Of a DNA stretch of 64,000 bases, positions 16,278 through 25,357 are shown piece after piece (position 1 is the first letter of the stretch; each line of letters opens with the position of its first letter). The notes under the pieces were generated by a model that worked only from the letters and a program-made list of their open reading frames with translations, had not been told where the DNA came from and ran no database searches. The stretch is from Micromonospora pattaloongensis (GTDB lineage: Bacteria > Actinomycetota > Actinomycetes > Mycobacteriales > Micromonosporaceae), in assembly GCF_900107255.1 (NCBI RefSeq), contig NZ_FNPH01000014.1, forward strand, positions 1-64,000, written 5' to 3'. Position numbers and translations under genes: made by a program.

Positions 16278-17099
16278 ATGTTCGACACCAACGTAACAAT
16301 TGTCGGGAACGTGCTCACCGCCCCGGAATGGCGGCGCACCAGCCAGACCAACACCCTGGTCGCCAACTTCAAGGTCGCGTCCACGTCGCGCCGCCTGGAC
16401 CGGGAGAACGGGCGGTGGGTGGACGGCAACAGCCTGCGCGTGCGCGTGAACTGTTGGCGGAAGCTCGCCGAGGGCGTGGCGTCGTCGGTGATGGTCGGCG
16501 ACCCGGTCGTGGTGGTTGGCCGCCTCTACACGCGGGACTGGATCGACGGCGAGGGTAACCAGCGCACGCTGTACGAGCTGGAGGCCGTCGCCGTCGGCCA
16601 TGACCTGTCGCGCGGGCGGGGCAGGTTCGTCCGCAACCGCCCCGCGATGGCCACCAGTGCGGTCGAGGACGCCGAGGCCGAGACGCGGGTGCACGGCGAG
16701 GTCACCGCGGCGGTGCCGGACGAGGAGGCGCCGGCGCGCGCCGACGAGCACCTCTTCGACGACGACGGCGACCCGGACTTCGCCGTGCCGTCCGCCGGCC
16801 CGTCCGTCGCTCCGTTGGTCGGGTACGACCCGCTGGCGGAGCTGCGCGGCGGTGGCGGCTTCGACGACGGTGGCGCCGAGGTGTTGGCGCAGGCCGAACC
16901 GGTGCCGGATCAGCCGGCCGAGAAGCTGCCGGAACAGCCGGCCGAGGAGACGGAGACCGCCGGGGACCCGCCCGCGCTGCCGGGCGGGCCCGAGACGCCC
17001 GCGGATCCGGGCGAACTCGACCCGCCCGCGGAGGAGCCCGACGGCGCTGCCGGCGGGCGCGGGCGGCGGGGACGGGCGCGGACGCCCGTGCCGGCCTGA
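16278..17099 (+). CDS. Single-stranded DNA-binding protein paralogue
   Basis: A 273-residue protein with an SSB OB-fold at residues 1-115 (TNVTIVGNVLTAPEWRRT, FKVASTSRR, LRVRVNCWRKLAEGVASSV, GDPVVVVGRLYTRDW). The remaining about 155 residues are an acidic Pro/Glu/Asp-rich tail that ends in basic GRRGRARTPVPA, not the DDDIPF-like tip through which canonical SSB recruits repair proteins. It is therefore probably a secondary SSB, like SsbB in Streptomyces, rather than the replication SSB. ATG 16278 has GGAG seven bases upstream. No recombination or competence genes adjoin. Confidence 0.85.
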   Translation: MFDTNVTIVGNVLTAPEWRRTSQTNTLVANFKVASTSRRLDRENGRWVDGNSLRVRVNCWRKLAEGVASSVMVGDPVVVVGRLYTRDWIDGEGNQRTLYELEAVAVGHDLSRGRGRFVRNRPAMATSAVEDAEAETRVHGEVTAAVPDEEAPARADEHLFDDDGDPDFAVPSAGPSVAPLVGYDPLAELRGGGGFDDGGAEVLAQAEPVPDQPAEKLPEQPAEETETAGDPPALPGGPETPADPGELDPPAEEPDGAAGGRGRRGRARTPVPA

Positions 17100-17199
17100 A
17101 CGGTCTAGGCCCGCCGGCAGGGCAGACCCGGGACCCGCACGTGCCGACCGTCGGAGGCGGGGCGGTGGTGGCTAGGCTGCGGCACGGAGGTGATCAGCT

Positions 17200-18207
17200 G
17201 TGCGGGCGGACGGGCAGCGACGCGGCGTGCGACTGAGCTCCGGGGTGGCCACGGCCGCCGGGCTGGTCGCCGGGTACGCGCTCGACGCGGCGCTCGGTGA
17301 CCCCCGGCGGTTCCACCCGGTCGCCGGCTTCGGGCGGGCCGCCGGCGCGCTGGAACGACGCCTGTACCACCCTGGTCACGGCGCGGGCGCCGCGTTCACG
17401 GCGATCGCCGTCGGGACGCCGGTGCTCGCCGCCGCGGCCGCGACCGCGGCCACCCGGCGCCGTCCGCTGGCCCGCGCGGCGCTCGTCGCCGCCGGGACCT
17501 GGACGGTGCTCGGTGGGCGCACGCTGCGCACCGAGGCGAAGGTGATGGCCAAAGCGCTGAAGCGCGGCGACGTGCCGGCGGCGCGGGCCCGGCTCAACCA
17601 CCTCTGTGGCCGCGACCCGTCGACGCTCGACGAGCCCGAGCTGGCGCGCGCCACGGTCGAGTCGGTCGCCGAGAACACCTCCGACGCGGTCGTCGCGCCG
17701 CTGTTCTGGGGCGCCGTCGCCGGGCTGCCCGGGCTGGTCGGCTACCGGGCCGCCAACACCCTCGACGCGATGGTCGGGCACCGGTCGCGGCGGTACGCCC
17801 GGTTCGGCACGCCCGCGGCCCGGCTGGACGACCTGCTCAACCTGGTGCCGTCCCGGCTGACCGGGCTGCTCGCCGTCGCCGCCGCGCCGGTCGTGCACGG
17901 CGAGCGCGCGGAGACCTGGCGGGTGTGGCGGCGCGACCGGAACGACCACCCGAGCCCGAACGCGGGGCAGTGCGAGTCGGCGTTCGCCGGCGCGCTGCGG
18001 GTCCGGCTCGGCGGTCGCAACATCTACTTCGGACGGTCCGAGACCCGCCCCTTCCTCGGCGACGGCCCGCGCCCCACCGCCCGCCACATCACGCGCGCCG
18101 CCAGGCTCTCCGCCACCGTCGGTCTCGCCGCCCTCGCCATCTCCGCCCTCATCGCCGCCACCCCCCGCCCGACACCCGTGCGGCTCTTCCGAAGGGGCGC
18201 GCGGTGA
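17200..18207 (+). CDS. cobD: Adenosylcobinamide-phosphate synthase (CobD/CbiB)
   Basis: Joins the aminopropanol-phosphate side chain to adenosylcobyric acid in the cytoplasmic membrane during B12 synthesis. The 335-residue protein shows family blocks: [28 protein letters not shown] near the N-terminus, a membrane segment around 65-85, the [21 protein letters not shown] block at about 150-170, [13 protein letters not shown], and [26 protein letters not shown] 17200 follows an unusually complete ribosome site, GGAGGTGATC, at 17186-17195. Its stop overlaps the cobQ start (GTGA), so CobD and CobQ, which act consecutively, are co-translated. Confidence 0.92.
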   Translation: MRADGQRRGVRLSSGVATAAGLVAGYALDAALGDPRRFHPVAGFGRAAGALERRLYHPGHGAGAAFTAIAVGTPVLAAAAATAATRRRPLARAALVAAGTWTVLGGRTLRTEAKVMAKALKRGDVPAARARLNHLCGRDPSTLDEPELARATVESVAENTSDAVVAPLFWGAVAGLPGLVGYRAANTLDAMVGHRSRRYARFGTPAARLDDLLNLVPSRLTGLLAVAAAPVVHGERAETWRVWRRDRNDHPSPNAGQCESAFAGALRVRLGGRNIYFGRSETRPFLGDGPRPTARHITRAARLSATVGLAALAISALIAATPRPTPVRLFRRGAR

Positions 18208-19736
18208 GTGGGGGGTTGTTGGTCGCCGGGACGACCTCGGATGCGGGCAAGAGCGTGCTCACCGCGGGGATCTGCCGGTGGCTGCACCGGCGCGGGGTGA
18301 AGGTGGCGCCGTTCAAGGCGCAGAACATGTCCAACAACTCGGCGGTGGTGCTCGACGCGGGCGGCCGGGCCGGCGAGATCGGACGGGCCCAGGCGATGCA
18401 GGCCGCCGCCTGCGGGCTCACCCCCGAGGTGCGCTTCAACCCCGTACTCCTCAAGCCCGGCAGCGACCACTCCAGCCAGGTGGTCGTCCTCGGCGAGGCC
18501 GTGACCACCGTCAGCGCGGCCAATTACCGCTCGCTGCGGTCCCGGCTCGCCGACACCGTCTTCGGCGCCCTCGCCGAGCTGCGCGCCGAGTACGACGTGG
18601 TGGTCTGCGAGGGCGCCGGCAGCCCCGCCGAGATCAACCTGCGCCCCGGCGACTTCGTCAACATGGGGCTGGCCCGCGCCGCCCACCTGCCCACGATCGT
18701 GGTCGGCGACATCGACCGCGGCGGGGTGTTCGCCGCGCTCTTCGGCACGGTGGCGCTGCTGTCGCCCGAGGACCAGGCGCTGATCGCCGGCTTCGTCATC
18801 AACAAGTTCCGCGGCGACCTCGGACTGCTCCGCCCCGGCCTGGACATGCTGGCGTCCGCCACCGGACGTCCGACGTACGGGGTGCTGCCGTGGCACCGCG
18901 ACCTGTGGCTGGACGCGGAGGACTCGCTCGCCTACGGGCAGGTGCTCGGGCGGCCCGCGTCGCCGCGCGGCACCGAGTGGCTGCGGGTGGCGGCCGTCCG
19001 GCTGCCCCGGATCTCCAACGCCACCGACGTCGAGGCGCTCGCCACCGAGCCCGGCGTGCAGGTGCGGCTGACCGTCGAGCCGGCCGAGATCGCCGGCGCC
19101 GACCTGGTGGTGCTGCCCGGCAGCAAGTCCACCGTGGCCGACCTCGCCTGGCTGCGCGAGACCGGCCTCGCCGACGCGGTGCTGGCGCACGCCGCCGCCG
19201 GCAAGCCGCTGCTCGGCGTCTGCGGCGGCTTCCAGATGCTCTCCCGGGTGATCCACGACGAGGTGGAGAGCGGGCGCGGCAGCGTCCCCGGACTGGGGCT
19301 GCTCCCCATCGAGATCACGTTCGCGGCGCGGAAGACCCTGGCGCGTCCCGCCGGCACGGCGTTCGGGTCGGTCCCGGTTGCGGGCTACGAGATCCACCAC
19401 GGGTACGTGTCGCGGGGCGAGGCGGCGCCGTTGCTGACCCACGCCGACGGGCGGGGTGAGGGCGCGGCCGCCGGCAACGTCTTCGGCACCCACTGGCACG
19501 GGGCGTTCGAGTGCGACGAGTTCCGGCGCCGGTTCCTCGCCGAGTCGGCGCGGCTGGCCGGCCGGCACGGGTTCACGGTCGCCCCGGACACCTCGTTCGC
19601 GGCCGCCCGGGAGCGTGGCCTCGACCTGCTCGGCGATCTGGTCGAGGAGCACCTCGACACCGATGCCCTCTGGCGGCTCATCGAGGCCGGTCCGACGCCG
19701 GGCCTGCCGTTCATTCCGCCCGGCGCCCCCGGGTGA
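18204..19736 (+). CDS. cobQ: Adenosylcobyric acid synthase (CobQ)
   Basis: Amidates carboxylates b, d, e and g of adenosylcobyrinic a,c-diamide using glutamine and ATP. The 510-residue protein has the dethiobiotin-synthetase-like ATPase domain ([16 protein letters not shown] at about 6-21, [40 protein letters not shown]) and a class I-like glutaminase domain (about 255-445) with the nucleophile Cys in [11 protein letters not shown] and a His in GTHWHG. All catalytic features are present. GTG 18204 overlaps the cobD stop, and the kinase-like gene downstream also overlaps, giving a three-gene operon. Confidence 0.93.
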   Translation: MSGGLLVAGTTSDAGKSVLTAGICRWLHRRGVKVAPFKAQNMSNNSAVVLDAGGRAGEIGRAQAMQAAACGLTPEVRFNPVLLKPGSDHSSQVVVLGEAVTTVSAANYRSLRSRLADTVFGALAELRAEYDVVVCEGAGSPAEINLRPGDFVNMGLARAAHLPTIVVGDIDRGGVFAALFGTVALLSPEDQALIAGFVINKFRGDLGLLRPGLDMLASATGRPTYGVLPWHRDLWLDAEDSLAYGQVLGRPASPRGTEWLRVAAVRLPRISNATDVEALATEPGVQVRLTVEPAEIAGADLVVLPGSKSTVADLAWLRETGLADAVLAHAAAGKPLLGVCGGFQMLSRVIHDEVESGRGSVPGLGLLPIEITFAARKTLARPAGTAFGSVPVAGYEIHHGYVSRGEAAPLLTHADGRGEGAAAGNVFGTHWHGAFECDEFRRRFLAESARLAGRHGFTVAPDTSFAAARERGLDLLGDLVEEHLDTDALWRLIEAGPTPGLPFIPPGAPG

Positions 19737-20371
19737 CCGTCGAGCGGTACGCCGACCTGGCTCGGCAGGTGCTGGCCCGGCCACCGCGGCTCGGGCGTAC
19801 CCGCCTGGTGGCGGTCGACGGGCCGAGCGGCGCCGGCAAGACCGTCTTCGCCACCCGTCTCGTGGCGGCGCTGGACGGCGCGCCGGTGGTGCACAGCGAT
19901 GACCTGCTCGCCGGCTGGGACGACCAGTTCACGTTCTGGTCACGCCTGGCGGAGTGGGTGCTCGGGCCGCTGCGCGCCGGGGGGCTCGCCCGCTATCGGC
20001 GCTACGACTGGCACCGGCGCGAGTTCGGTCCGCAGTGGACGGAACTGCCGCCCGCGCCGGTGGTGCTCCTGGAGGGGGTGAGCGTGGCGCGTGCCGAGAT
20101 CCGACCGGAGCTGACCCTCGCCGTCCTGGTGACCGCGCCGTCCGGACTGCGGCTGGCCCGGGCGCTCGCCCGCGACGGCGTGACGATCCGGCCGTACCTC
20201 GAGAACTGGCGGCGCGGCGAGGACCTGCACTTCCGCGCGGACGCCACCGCCGAGCACGCCGATCTGCTCGTCGACGGCGCGCCGGAGACGCCGCACGATC
20301 CGGCCGTGGAATACGTGCGCATCGATCCGGCATGGACGTCGCGCGGAGGCTGCGGCAGGATCGGCGGGTAA
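19733..20371 (+). CDS. Uridine-kinase-like P-loop protein
   Basis: A 212-residue P-loop kinase-like protein. Walker A is [15 protein letters not shown] at about 26-40, then [15 protein letters not shown] and YDWHRREFG, with [15 protein letters not shown] as the second core strand, as in uridine and phosphoribulokinase-type proteins. The start is GTG 19733, overlapping the cobQ stop by 4 bp (GTGA). The coupling to cobQ raises the possibility of a role in nucleotide-loop or precursor phosphorylation, but the family is often annotated simply as uridine kinase. Substrate unresolved. Confidence 0.75.
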   Translation: MTVERYADLARQVLARPPRLGRTRLVAVDGPSGAGKTVFATRLVAALDGAPVVHSDDLLAGWDDQFTFWSRLAEWVLGPLRAGGLARYRRYDWHRREFGPQWTELPPAPVVLLEGVSVARAEIRPELTLAVLVTAPSGLRLARALARDGVTIRPYLENWRRGEDLHFRADATAEHADLLVDGAPETPHDPAVEYVRIDPAWTSRGGCGRIGG

Positions 20372-20398
20372 CCGCAGCGCGAGTCCGGGGAGTGCGCG

Positions 20399-21550
20399 AT
20401 GGCCAGAGACGACGACGGTCCGGCGCCCACTCGGCGCCGGGTCGCGCTGACCGGAATCAGCTCCCGCGCGTGGGAGCATCCGGCCGACCGCGGGGCGTTG
20501 ACCGCGTTGCGGGAGCTGCGCGGTTTCGACGACGTGGTCAGGGCGTTCTTCGGGATGTGGAACGAGCGCGGCTTCCGGCTCTCCTATCTCGCCGCCGCGA
20601 TCCGCGTCGACCACCGGCAGTACCCGCGCGTGCACCAACGCTTCGTCGAGGCCGCCACCGCGCTGGACGTCCCCGAGCTGCCCGAGCTGTACGTCACCCA
20701 GTCGCCCTGGCTCGACGCCGAGTCGATCGGCCTGGAGCGGCCGTTCATCGTGCTGAGCACCGCCTGCGTGCAGCAGCTCGACGACGACGAGCTGCGCGCG
20801 CTGCTCGGCCACGAGCTCGGGCACGTCCGCAGCGGCCATGCCGTCTACAAGACGATCCTGTCGATCCTGACGCGCTGGGCCGCCAACCTCAGCTGGCTGC
20901 CGGTCGGGGCCATGGCGCTGCGGGCCATCATGGCGGCGATGCTGGAGTGGTGGCGCAAGGCCGAACTCTCCGCCGACCGTGCCGGGCTGCTCGCCGGGCA
21001 GGACCCGGCGGCGTCGCTGCGGCTGCTGATGAAGCTGGCCGGCGGCGGCGACCTGAGCCAGATCGACACGGCGGCGTTCCTGGAGCAGGCCGCCGAGTAC
21101 GACGGCGGCGGCGACCTCCGGGACAGCCTGCACAAGATCCGCATGACGGCGTGGAGCCGGTATCCCGTGCCCGTCGCCCGCGCCGCCGACCTGCGGCGGT
21201 GGATCGACGACGGCGGCTACGGCCGGGTGCTCGGCGGGGACTACCCGCGGCGCGATGACGACGGCGCGGCGTCGGCGTCGGAGGAGATCAAGGCGGCGGC
21301 GGATTCCTACCGGGAGTCGTTCGGCCGGTCGCAGGACCCGCTGGTCGGGCTGCTGCGCCGGCTCGGTGACGGCGCCACCGACCTGGGGGAGTGGGTGGGC
21401 GGCCACGCGGGGCGGGCGCGCGCCTGGATGGGCGCGGCGCAGGAGGCGGCCGCGCGCGCGGCCGGCGAGGCCGCCGCGCGCGCCCGGCGTACGGGGACCG
21501 GCGGCGGCGACGGGGCTGGCCGGGAGGGATCCGGCGACGGCGGTCGGTAA
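20399..21550 (+). CDS. M48 family (HtpX-like) metallopeptidase
   Basis: A 383-residue protease with the zinc motif HELGH at residues 138-142 and a second ligand in AELSADRAGLLAG. A hydrophobic stretch between them (about 153-183) could embed in the membrane. The N-terminal about 100 residues are soluble, and the C-terminal about 80 are Ala/Arg/Gly-rich and low-complexity. M48 enzymes of this layout usually act in membrane protein quality control. ATG 20399 has GGGGAG upstream and lies 27 bp after the kinase-like gene, so it may be in the cobD-cobQ transcript. No partner gene for a specific substrate is nearby. Confidence 0.85.
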   Translation: MARDDDGPAPTRRRVALTGISSRAWEHPADRGALTALRELRGFDDVVRAFFGMWNERGFRLSYLAAAIRVDHRQYPRVHQRFVEAATALDVPELPELYVTQSPWLDAESIGLERPFIVLSTACVQQLDDDELRALLGHELGHVRSGHAVYKTILSILTRWAANLSWLPVGAMALRAIMAAMLEWWRKAELSADRAGLLAGQDPAASLRLLMKLAGGGDLSQIDTAAFLEQAAEYDGGGDLRDSLHKIRMTAWSRYPVPVARAADLRRWIDDGGYGRVLGGDYPRRDDDGAASASEEIKAAADSYRESFGRSQDPLVGLLRRLGDGATDLGEWVGGHAGRARAWMGAAQEAAARAAGEAAARARRTGTGGGDGAGREGSGDGGR

Positions 21551-21571
21551 GGCCGGCTTACGATCGCGGTC

Positions 21572-22939
21572 ATGACCGCACCCACCTTCACCGAGTCCGA
21601 GCTGCGCGCCGCCGTCGAGCGCGAGCTGCCCGGCGTCCGCGCCGATCTGGAGCGCCTGGTCCGGATTCCCGGCATCGCCTTCGACGGTTTCGATCACTCG
21701 CACGTGGAGCGTTCCGCCGAGGCCGTCGCCGAGCTGCTGCGCGGCTGCGGCCTCGACGTGCAGATCACGCGCTCCGGCGGGCAGCCCGCGGTGATCGGGC
21801 GCAGGGCGGCGCCGGACGGAGCGCCGACCGTGCTGCTCTACGCCCACCACGACGTTCAGCCGGTCGGCGACCTCACGCTCTGGTTGAGCGACCCGTTCGA
21901 GCCGGTGGAGCGGGACGGGCGGCTCTACGGGCGCGGCGCGGCCGACGACAAGGCCGGGGTGATGGCGCACATCGCCGCGCTGCGGGCGTTCGGCGACGCG
22001 CTGCCGGTCGGGGTGGTGCTGTTCATCGAGGGCGAGGAGGAGTTCGGCTCCGACTCCCTGGAGCGGCTGCTGGAGCAGCACCGCGACGAGATCGCGTCCG
22101 ACGTCATCGTCATCGCCGACTCGGCGAACTGGGACGTGGGCGTCCCGGCGCTGACCACCTCGCTGCGCGGGCTCATCAACTGCTTCGTCGAGGTGCGCGT
22201 GCTGGACCACGCCGTGCACAGCGGCATGTTCGGCGGCCCCGTGCCCGACGCGCTGACCGCGCTCTCCCGGCTGCTCGCCACGCTGCACGACGACGCCGGC
22301 GACGTCGCGGTCGACGGGCTGTACGGCCGGACCGGGGCGACCGTCGACTACCCGGAACAGCGGCTGCGCGCCGAGGCGGGCCTGGCCGACGGCGTCTCCT
22401 TCATCGGCACCGGCCGGCTGACCGACCGGATCTGGACCAAGCCGGCGCTCGCCGTGCTCGGCATCGACGCGCCGCGCACCGCCGAGGCCCCGAACGCGCT
22501 GGTGCCCGCGGCCAAGGCGAAGCTGAGCCTGCGGCTGGCCCCCGGCGACGACCCCAAGCGGGCGTACGCGGCGCTGGTCGCGCACCTGGAGAAGCACGCC
22601 CCCTGGGGCGCCAAGGTCGAGGTGACCTTCGAGCACGACGGCTGGCCGTGCGTGATCGACGCGACCGGCCCGATGTACGACGCCGCGCGCGCCGCCTTCC
22701 GCGCCGCCTGGGACGGCGTGGACGCCGTGGACATGGGCGTCGGCGGCTCGATCCCGTTCATCGCCACCTTCCAGGAGATGTTCCCGCAGGCGGCGATCCT
22801 GGTCACCGGTGTGGAGGACCCGCACTCGCGGGCGCACGGGCCGAACGAGAGCCTGCACCTGGGGGAGTTCGCACGGGTGTGCCTGGCCGAGGCGCTGCTG
22901 CTCGCCAAGGTCGCCGAGGTCGGCAAGCCGGCGTCCTGA
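21572..22939 (+). CDS. M20/M25/M40 family dipeptidase
   Basis: A 455-residue zinc peptidase of the M20 family (CNDP/DapE-like). Visible motifs are LLYAHHDVQPVGD (first metal site, about residue 90), GRGAADDKAGVMAHIAALR (bridging Asp), FIEGEEEFGSDSL (catalytic Glu pair) and, at the C-terminus, VGGSIPFIATFQEMFPQ with ENxH-like HGPNESLHLGE. The dimerisation domain sits at about 190-310. It should hydrolyse dipeptides or acylated amino acids in the cytoplasm; exact substrate unknown. ATG 21572 is 21 bp after the M48 gene stop. Confidence 0.88.
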   Translation: MTAPTFTESELRAAVERELPGVRADLERLVRIPGIAFDGFDHSHVERSAEAVAELLRGCGLDVQITRSGGQPAVIGRRAAPDGAPTVLLYAHHDVQPVGDLTLWLSDPFEPVERDGRLYGRGAADDKAGVMAHIAALRAFGDALPVGVVLFIEGEEEFGSDSLERLLEQHRDEIASDVIVIADSANWDVGVPALTTSLRGLINCFVEVRVLDHAVHSGMFGGPVPDALTALSRLLATLHDDAGDVAVDGLYGRTGATVDYPEQRLRAEAGLADGVSFIGTGRLTDRIWTKPALAVLGIDAPRTAEAPNALVPAAKAKLSLRLAPGDDPKRAYAALVAHLEKHAPWGAKVEVTFEHDGWPCVIDATGPMYDAARAAFRAAWDGVDAVDMGVGGSIPFIATFQEMFPQAAILVTGVEDPHSRAHGPNESLHLGEFARVCLAEALLLAKVAEVGKPAS

Positions 22940-23033
22940 CCCCCTCGATGAGGCAACAGCCCCGTCACCGGCGCGGAAGTCCCTGATCGACACGCCGGAA
23001 ACATGGCGCGGACACGCCGGAAAGCTGCCGGGG

Positions 23034-23073
23034 CTGTCGGAGGTTTGCGATATGGTTTCGAACATGAGTACGA
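23034..23073 (+). promoter_or_regulatory. DNA-damage promoter: RecA-NDp-like element plus LexA box
   Basis: CTGTCGGAG (23034-23042), an 8-bp spacer and TATGGT (23051-23056) match the actinobacterial PafBC-type RecA-NDp promoter TTGTCRGTG-N8-TAnnnT at 7 of 9 plus the spacing and -10. TCGAACATGAGTACGA (23058-23073) matches the actinobacterial LexA box TCGAAC-N4-GTTCGA with one mismatch and contains the ATG at 23064. A start site near 23063-23064 would give a leaderless transcript. Consensus sequences are recalled; activity is inferred. Confidence 0.7.
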
Positions 23074-23270
23074 ATGAAGCCATCGTGCGGCTGGGAGCCG
23101 CCGTCAGTGCTCTGGGGGACGTCGACGTCTCCGCGTGGTCCGACGACGCGCTCCGGGACCAGCTCGGCGAGCTCTCGCGGGCGCTCTGCGCGCTCGACGC
23201 GCTGCTGTCCCGCGTCGCCGACGACGTGCGCGCCCGCGGCCTGCGGATCGAGGAGCCGGTCGCGGCGTAA
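23064..23270 (+). CDS. DUF222-like mini-protein, probably SOS-induced
   Basis: A 68-residue protein whose sequence (WSDDALRDQLGELSRALCAL followed by DALLSRVADDVRARGL) looks like the N-terminal helix pair of DUF222 proteins, which in actinobacteria normally continue into an HNH nuclease (the 13E12 family). Here it stops at 23270 with no HNH domain, so it is either a truncated relic or a minimal helical protein. ATG 23064 lies inside a LexA-box-like palindrome; ATG 23052 is an in-frame alternative but would precede the predicted transcript start. A DNA ligase gene follows 36 bp downstream, which suits a DNA-damage context. Confidence 0.6.
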   Translation: MSTNEAIVRLGAAVSALGDVDVSAWSDDALRDQLGELSRALCALDALLSRVADDVRARGLRIEEPVAA

Positions 23271-23306
23271 CGACCGCGCTGTCGGGGGTGGCTGTCAGGA
23301 TGGGGC

Positions 23307-24902
23307 GTGCGCTTCATCGACCTGGCGGCCACCTCGGCCGCGGTAGCGGCGACCTCCGGCCGGCGGGCCAAGGTCGAGCTGCTCGCCGCGGCCCTGCGGG
23401 GCCTCGCGCCCGACGAGATCTCCGCCGGCTCGGCGTACCTCGCCGGAGAGCTGCCCCAGCGGCAGACCGGCGTCGGCTACGCCAGCCTGCGCGACCTGCC
23501 GGCGCCGGCCGTCGAGCCGTCGCTCACCGTGGCCGCCGTCGACGCGGCGATCGCCGAGCTGTCGGCGGTCAGCGGCCACGGTTCGCAGGCCCGGCGGCGG
23601 CAGCTGCTCGGCGCGCTCCTCGCCGCGGCGACCGCCGACGAGCAACGTCTCCTCGTCGGGCTCTTCAGCGGCGAGCTGCGGCAGGGCGCCCAGGCGGGGC
23701 TGCTCGCCGACGCGATCGCGCGGGCCGCCGACGTCCCGGTCGCGACGGTACGCCGCGCGCTGCTGCTCGCCGGCGACCTGAAGGCCGTCGCGGTGGCGGC
23801 GCTGAGCGGCGACCCGGCCGCGCTCGGGGCGTTCGCGCTGCAGGTCGGTCGCCCGCTCGCGCCGATGCTCGCGCAGAGCGCGGCGTCGGTCGACGAGGCG
23901 CTGGCCGCGACCGGGACGCCGGCGGCCGTCGACGTGAAGCTCGACGGCGTCCGCATCCAGGTGCACCGTTCCGGCGACGACGTCGCCGTCTTCACCCGCA
24001 GCCTCGACGAGATCACCCCGCGGCTGCCGGCGGTGGTCGCCGCGGTCCGGGCGCTGCCGGCACGCGAGCTCGTCCTCGACGGCGAGGCGCTCGCGCTGGA
24101 CGCGACCGGACGCCCCCGCCCGTTCCAGGAGACCTCCAGCCTGGCGGCGACCCGCGGCGCCCGCCGCCGCGTCGCCGCCGAGCTGTCCCGCGCCGCCGCC
24201 CCGGGTGCGCCGGGGGCCGCGCTCACCCCGTACTTCTTCGATCTGCTGCACCTCGACGGCGTCGACCTGCTCGACGCGCCCGGCCGGGAGCGCTGGGCCG
24301 CCCTCGCCGACGCCCTCCCGACCGGGCTGCTCGTCGGCCGGGTCTTCGTCGACGGCGTCGACGCGGCGGCGGACGCCTTCGCCGCGGCGATCGACGCCGG
24401 TCACGAGGGGGTGGTGGTGAAGTCCCCCGACGCGCCGTACGACGCCGGCCGGCGCGGCGCCGCCTGGGTGAAGGTGAAGCCGCGGCACACCCTCGACCTG
24501 GTCGTGCTCGCCGTGGAGTGGGGCAGCGGGCGGCGCCGCGGTTGGCTCTCCAACCTGCACCTGGGCGCCCGCGACCCGGCGACCGGCGGCTTCGTGATGC
24601 TGGGCAAGACGTTCAAGGGACTCACCGACGAGCTGCTGCGCTGGCAGACCGAGCGGTTCCTGGAGCTGGCGGTGGAACGGGGGGAGTACGTCGTCCGGGT
24701 GCGGCCGGTGCAGGTGGTGGAGATCGCCTTCGACGGGGTGCAGAGCAGCCCGCGCTATCCGGGCGGCCTGGCGCTGCGGTTCGCGCGGGTGGTGCGGTAC
24801 CGCGACGACAAGACCGCGGCGGAGGCGGACACGATCGACGCGGTCCGCGCGATCCACGCGGGCCGCGCGCCCGGTCAGAGCGCGGCCAGCGACCGCGCGT
24901 AG
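23307..24902 (+). CDS. ATP-dependent DNA ligase (LigB type)
   Basis: A 531-residue ligase. The N-terminal about 190 residues form the helical DNA-binding domain of archaeal/LigB-type ligases. The nucleotidyltransferase domain has the adenylated Lys211 in VDVKLDGVRIQVH, then FTRSLDEITPRLP, ELVLDGEALALD, EGVVVKSPDAPYDAG and WVKVKPRHTLDLVVLAVEWG. The C-terminal OB fold includes GKTFKGLTDELL. It joins nicks using ATP and is additional to the NAD-dependent LigA expected elsewhere; repair is the usual role. The start is GTG 23307. The 3' end overlaps the convergent small membrane gene by 28 bp. Confidence 0.92.
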   Translation: MRFIDLAATSAAVAATSGRRAKVELLAAALRGLAPDEISAGSAYLAGELPQRQTGVGYASLRDLPAPAVEPSLTVAAVDAAIAELSAVSGHGSQARRRQLLGALLAAATADEQRLLVGLFSGELRQGAQAGLLADAIARAADVPVATVRRALLLAGDLKAVAVAALSGDPAALGAFALQVGRPLAPMLAQSAASVDEALAATGTPAAVDVKLDGVRIQVHRSGDDVAVFTRSLDEITPRLPAVVAAVRALPARELVLDGEALALDATGRPRPFQETSSLAATRGARRRVAAELSRAAAPGAPGAALTPYFFDLLHLDGVDLLDAPGRERWAALADALPTGLLVGRVFVDGVDAAADAFAAAIDAGHEGVVVKSPDAPYDAGRRGAAWVKVKPRHTLDLVVLAVEWGSGRRRGWLSNLHLGARDPATGGFVMLGKTFKGLTDELLRWQTERFLELAVERGEYVVRVRPVQVVEIAFDGVQSSPRYPGGLALRFARVVRYRDDKTAAEADTIDAVRAIHAGRAPGQSAASDRA

Positions 24903-25291
24903 TTGACCTGCTGGTGCAGCTGCCGCATCCGGGCCTGCCCGTTCACCGGGACGCGTGCGACGTACTGCCGCGGCCCGTTGGTCACCACCACCTGCGCGGT
25001 GCCGCGGTAGACCGTGGTGCGCACCTTCAGGAAGAGCAGGCTCAGCACCGGCAGCACGCAGAAGCCGACGATGGCGGCCACCACCGCCCAGGTGGGGGTG
25101 CGCTGCTCCGGCTGCCACTCCTCGGTGACGTGCCAGGTCGAGCCGGCCAGCGGAAGGTCCCCGGCGGGCGTCCGCACCAGCGTCGAGGTGACCGCGATCT
25201 CGCCGATCTGCGCGACCACCAGCGCGCCGGGGGCGTCGGCGCTCGGAGGCGGTAGGGCGGGGCCCGGAGTCGGCGGGGGATCGACGCTCAT
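24875..25291 (-). CDS. Small membrane protein of unknown function
   Basis: A 138-residue protein with a Pro-rich N-terminus (about 1-25), a beta-rich segment (VVAQIGEIAVTSTLVRTPAG), a single or hairpin membrane segment at about 72-93 (WAVVAAIVGFCVLPVLSLL) and a soluble C-terminal part with TVYRGTAQVVVTNG and a helical end. I do not recognise the family with confidence. ATG 25291 is chosen; ATG 25300 is three codons earlier. It converges on and overlaps the ligase gene, and lies 66 bp downstream of the SURF1 gene on the same strand, so may be in its transcript. Confidence 0.6.
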   Translation of the reverse strand: MSVDPPPTPGPALPPPSADAPGALVVAQIGEIAVTSTLVRTPAGDLPLAGSTWHVTEEWQPEQRTPTWAVVAAIVGFCVLPVLSLLFLKVRTTVYRGTAQVVVTNGPRQYVARVPVNGQARMRQLHQQVNYARSLAAL

Positions 25292-25357
25292 GCCGGGCAC
25301 CCTAACCCGGGACGCGCGCCGGGCAGCGACGCCGCCGCCGCGCCAACGGTCACCCGG

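Noticed and set aside
17100-17199. Possible cobalamin riboswitch before cobD
   Set aside because: Only about 100 bp are available, with no recognisable B12-box; the same holds for the 120 bp before cobC.
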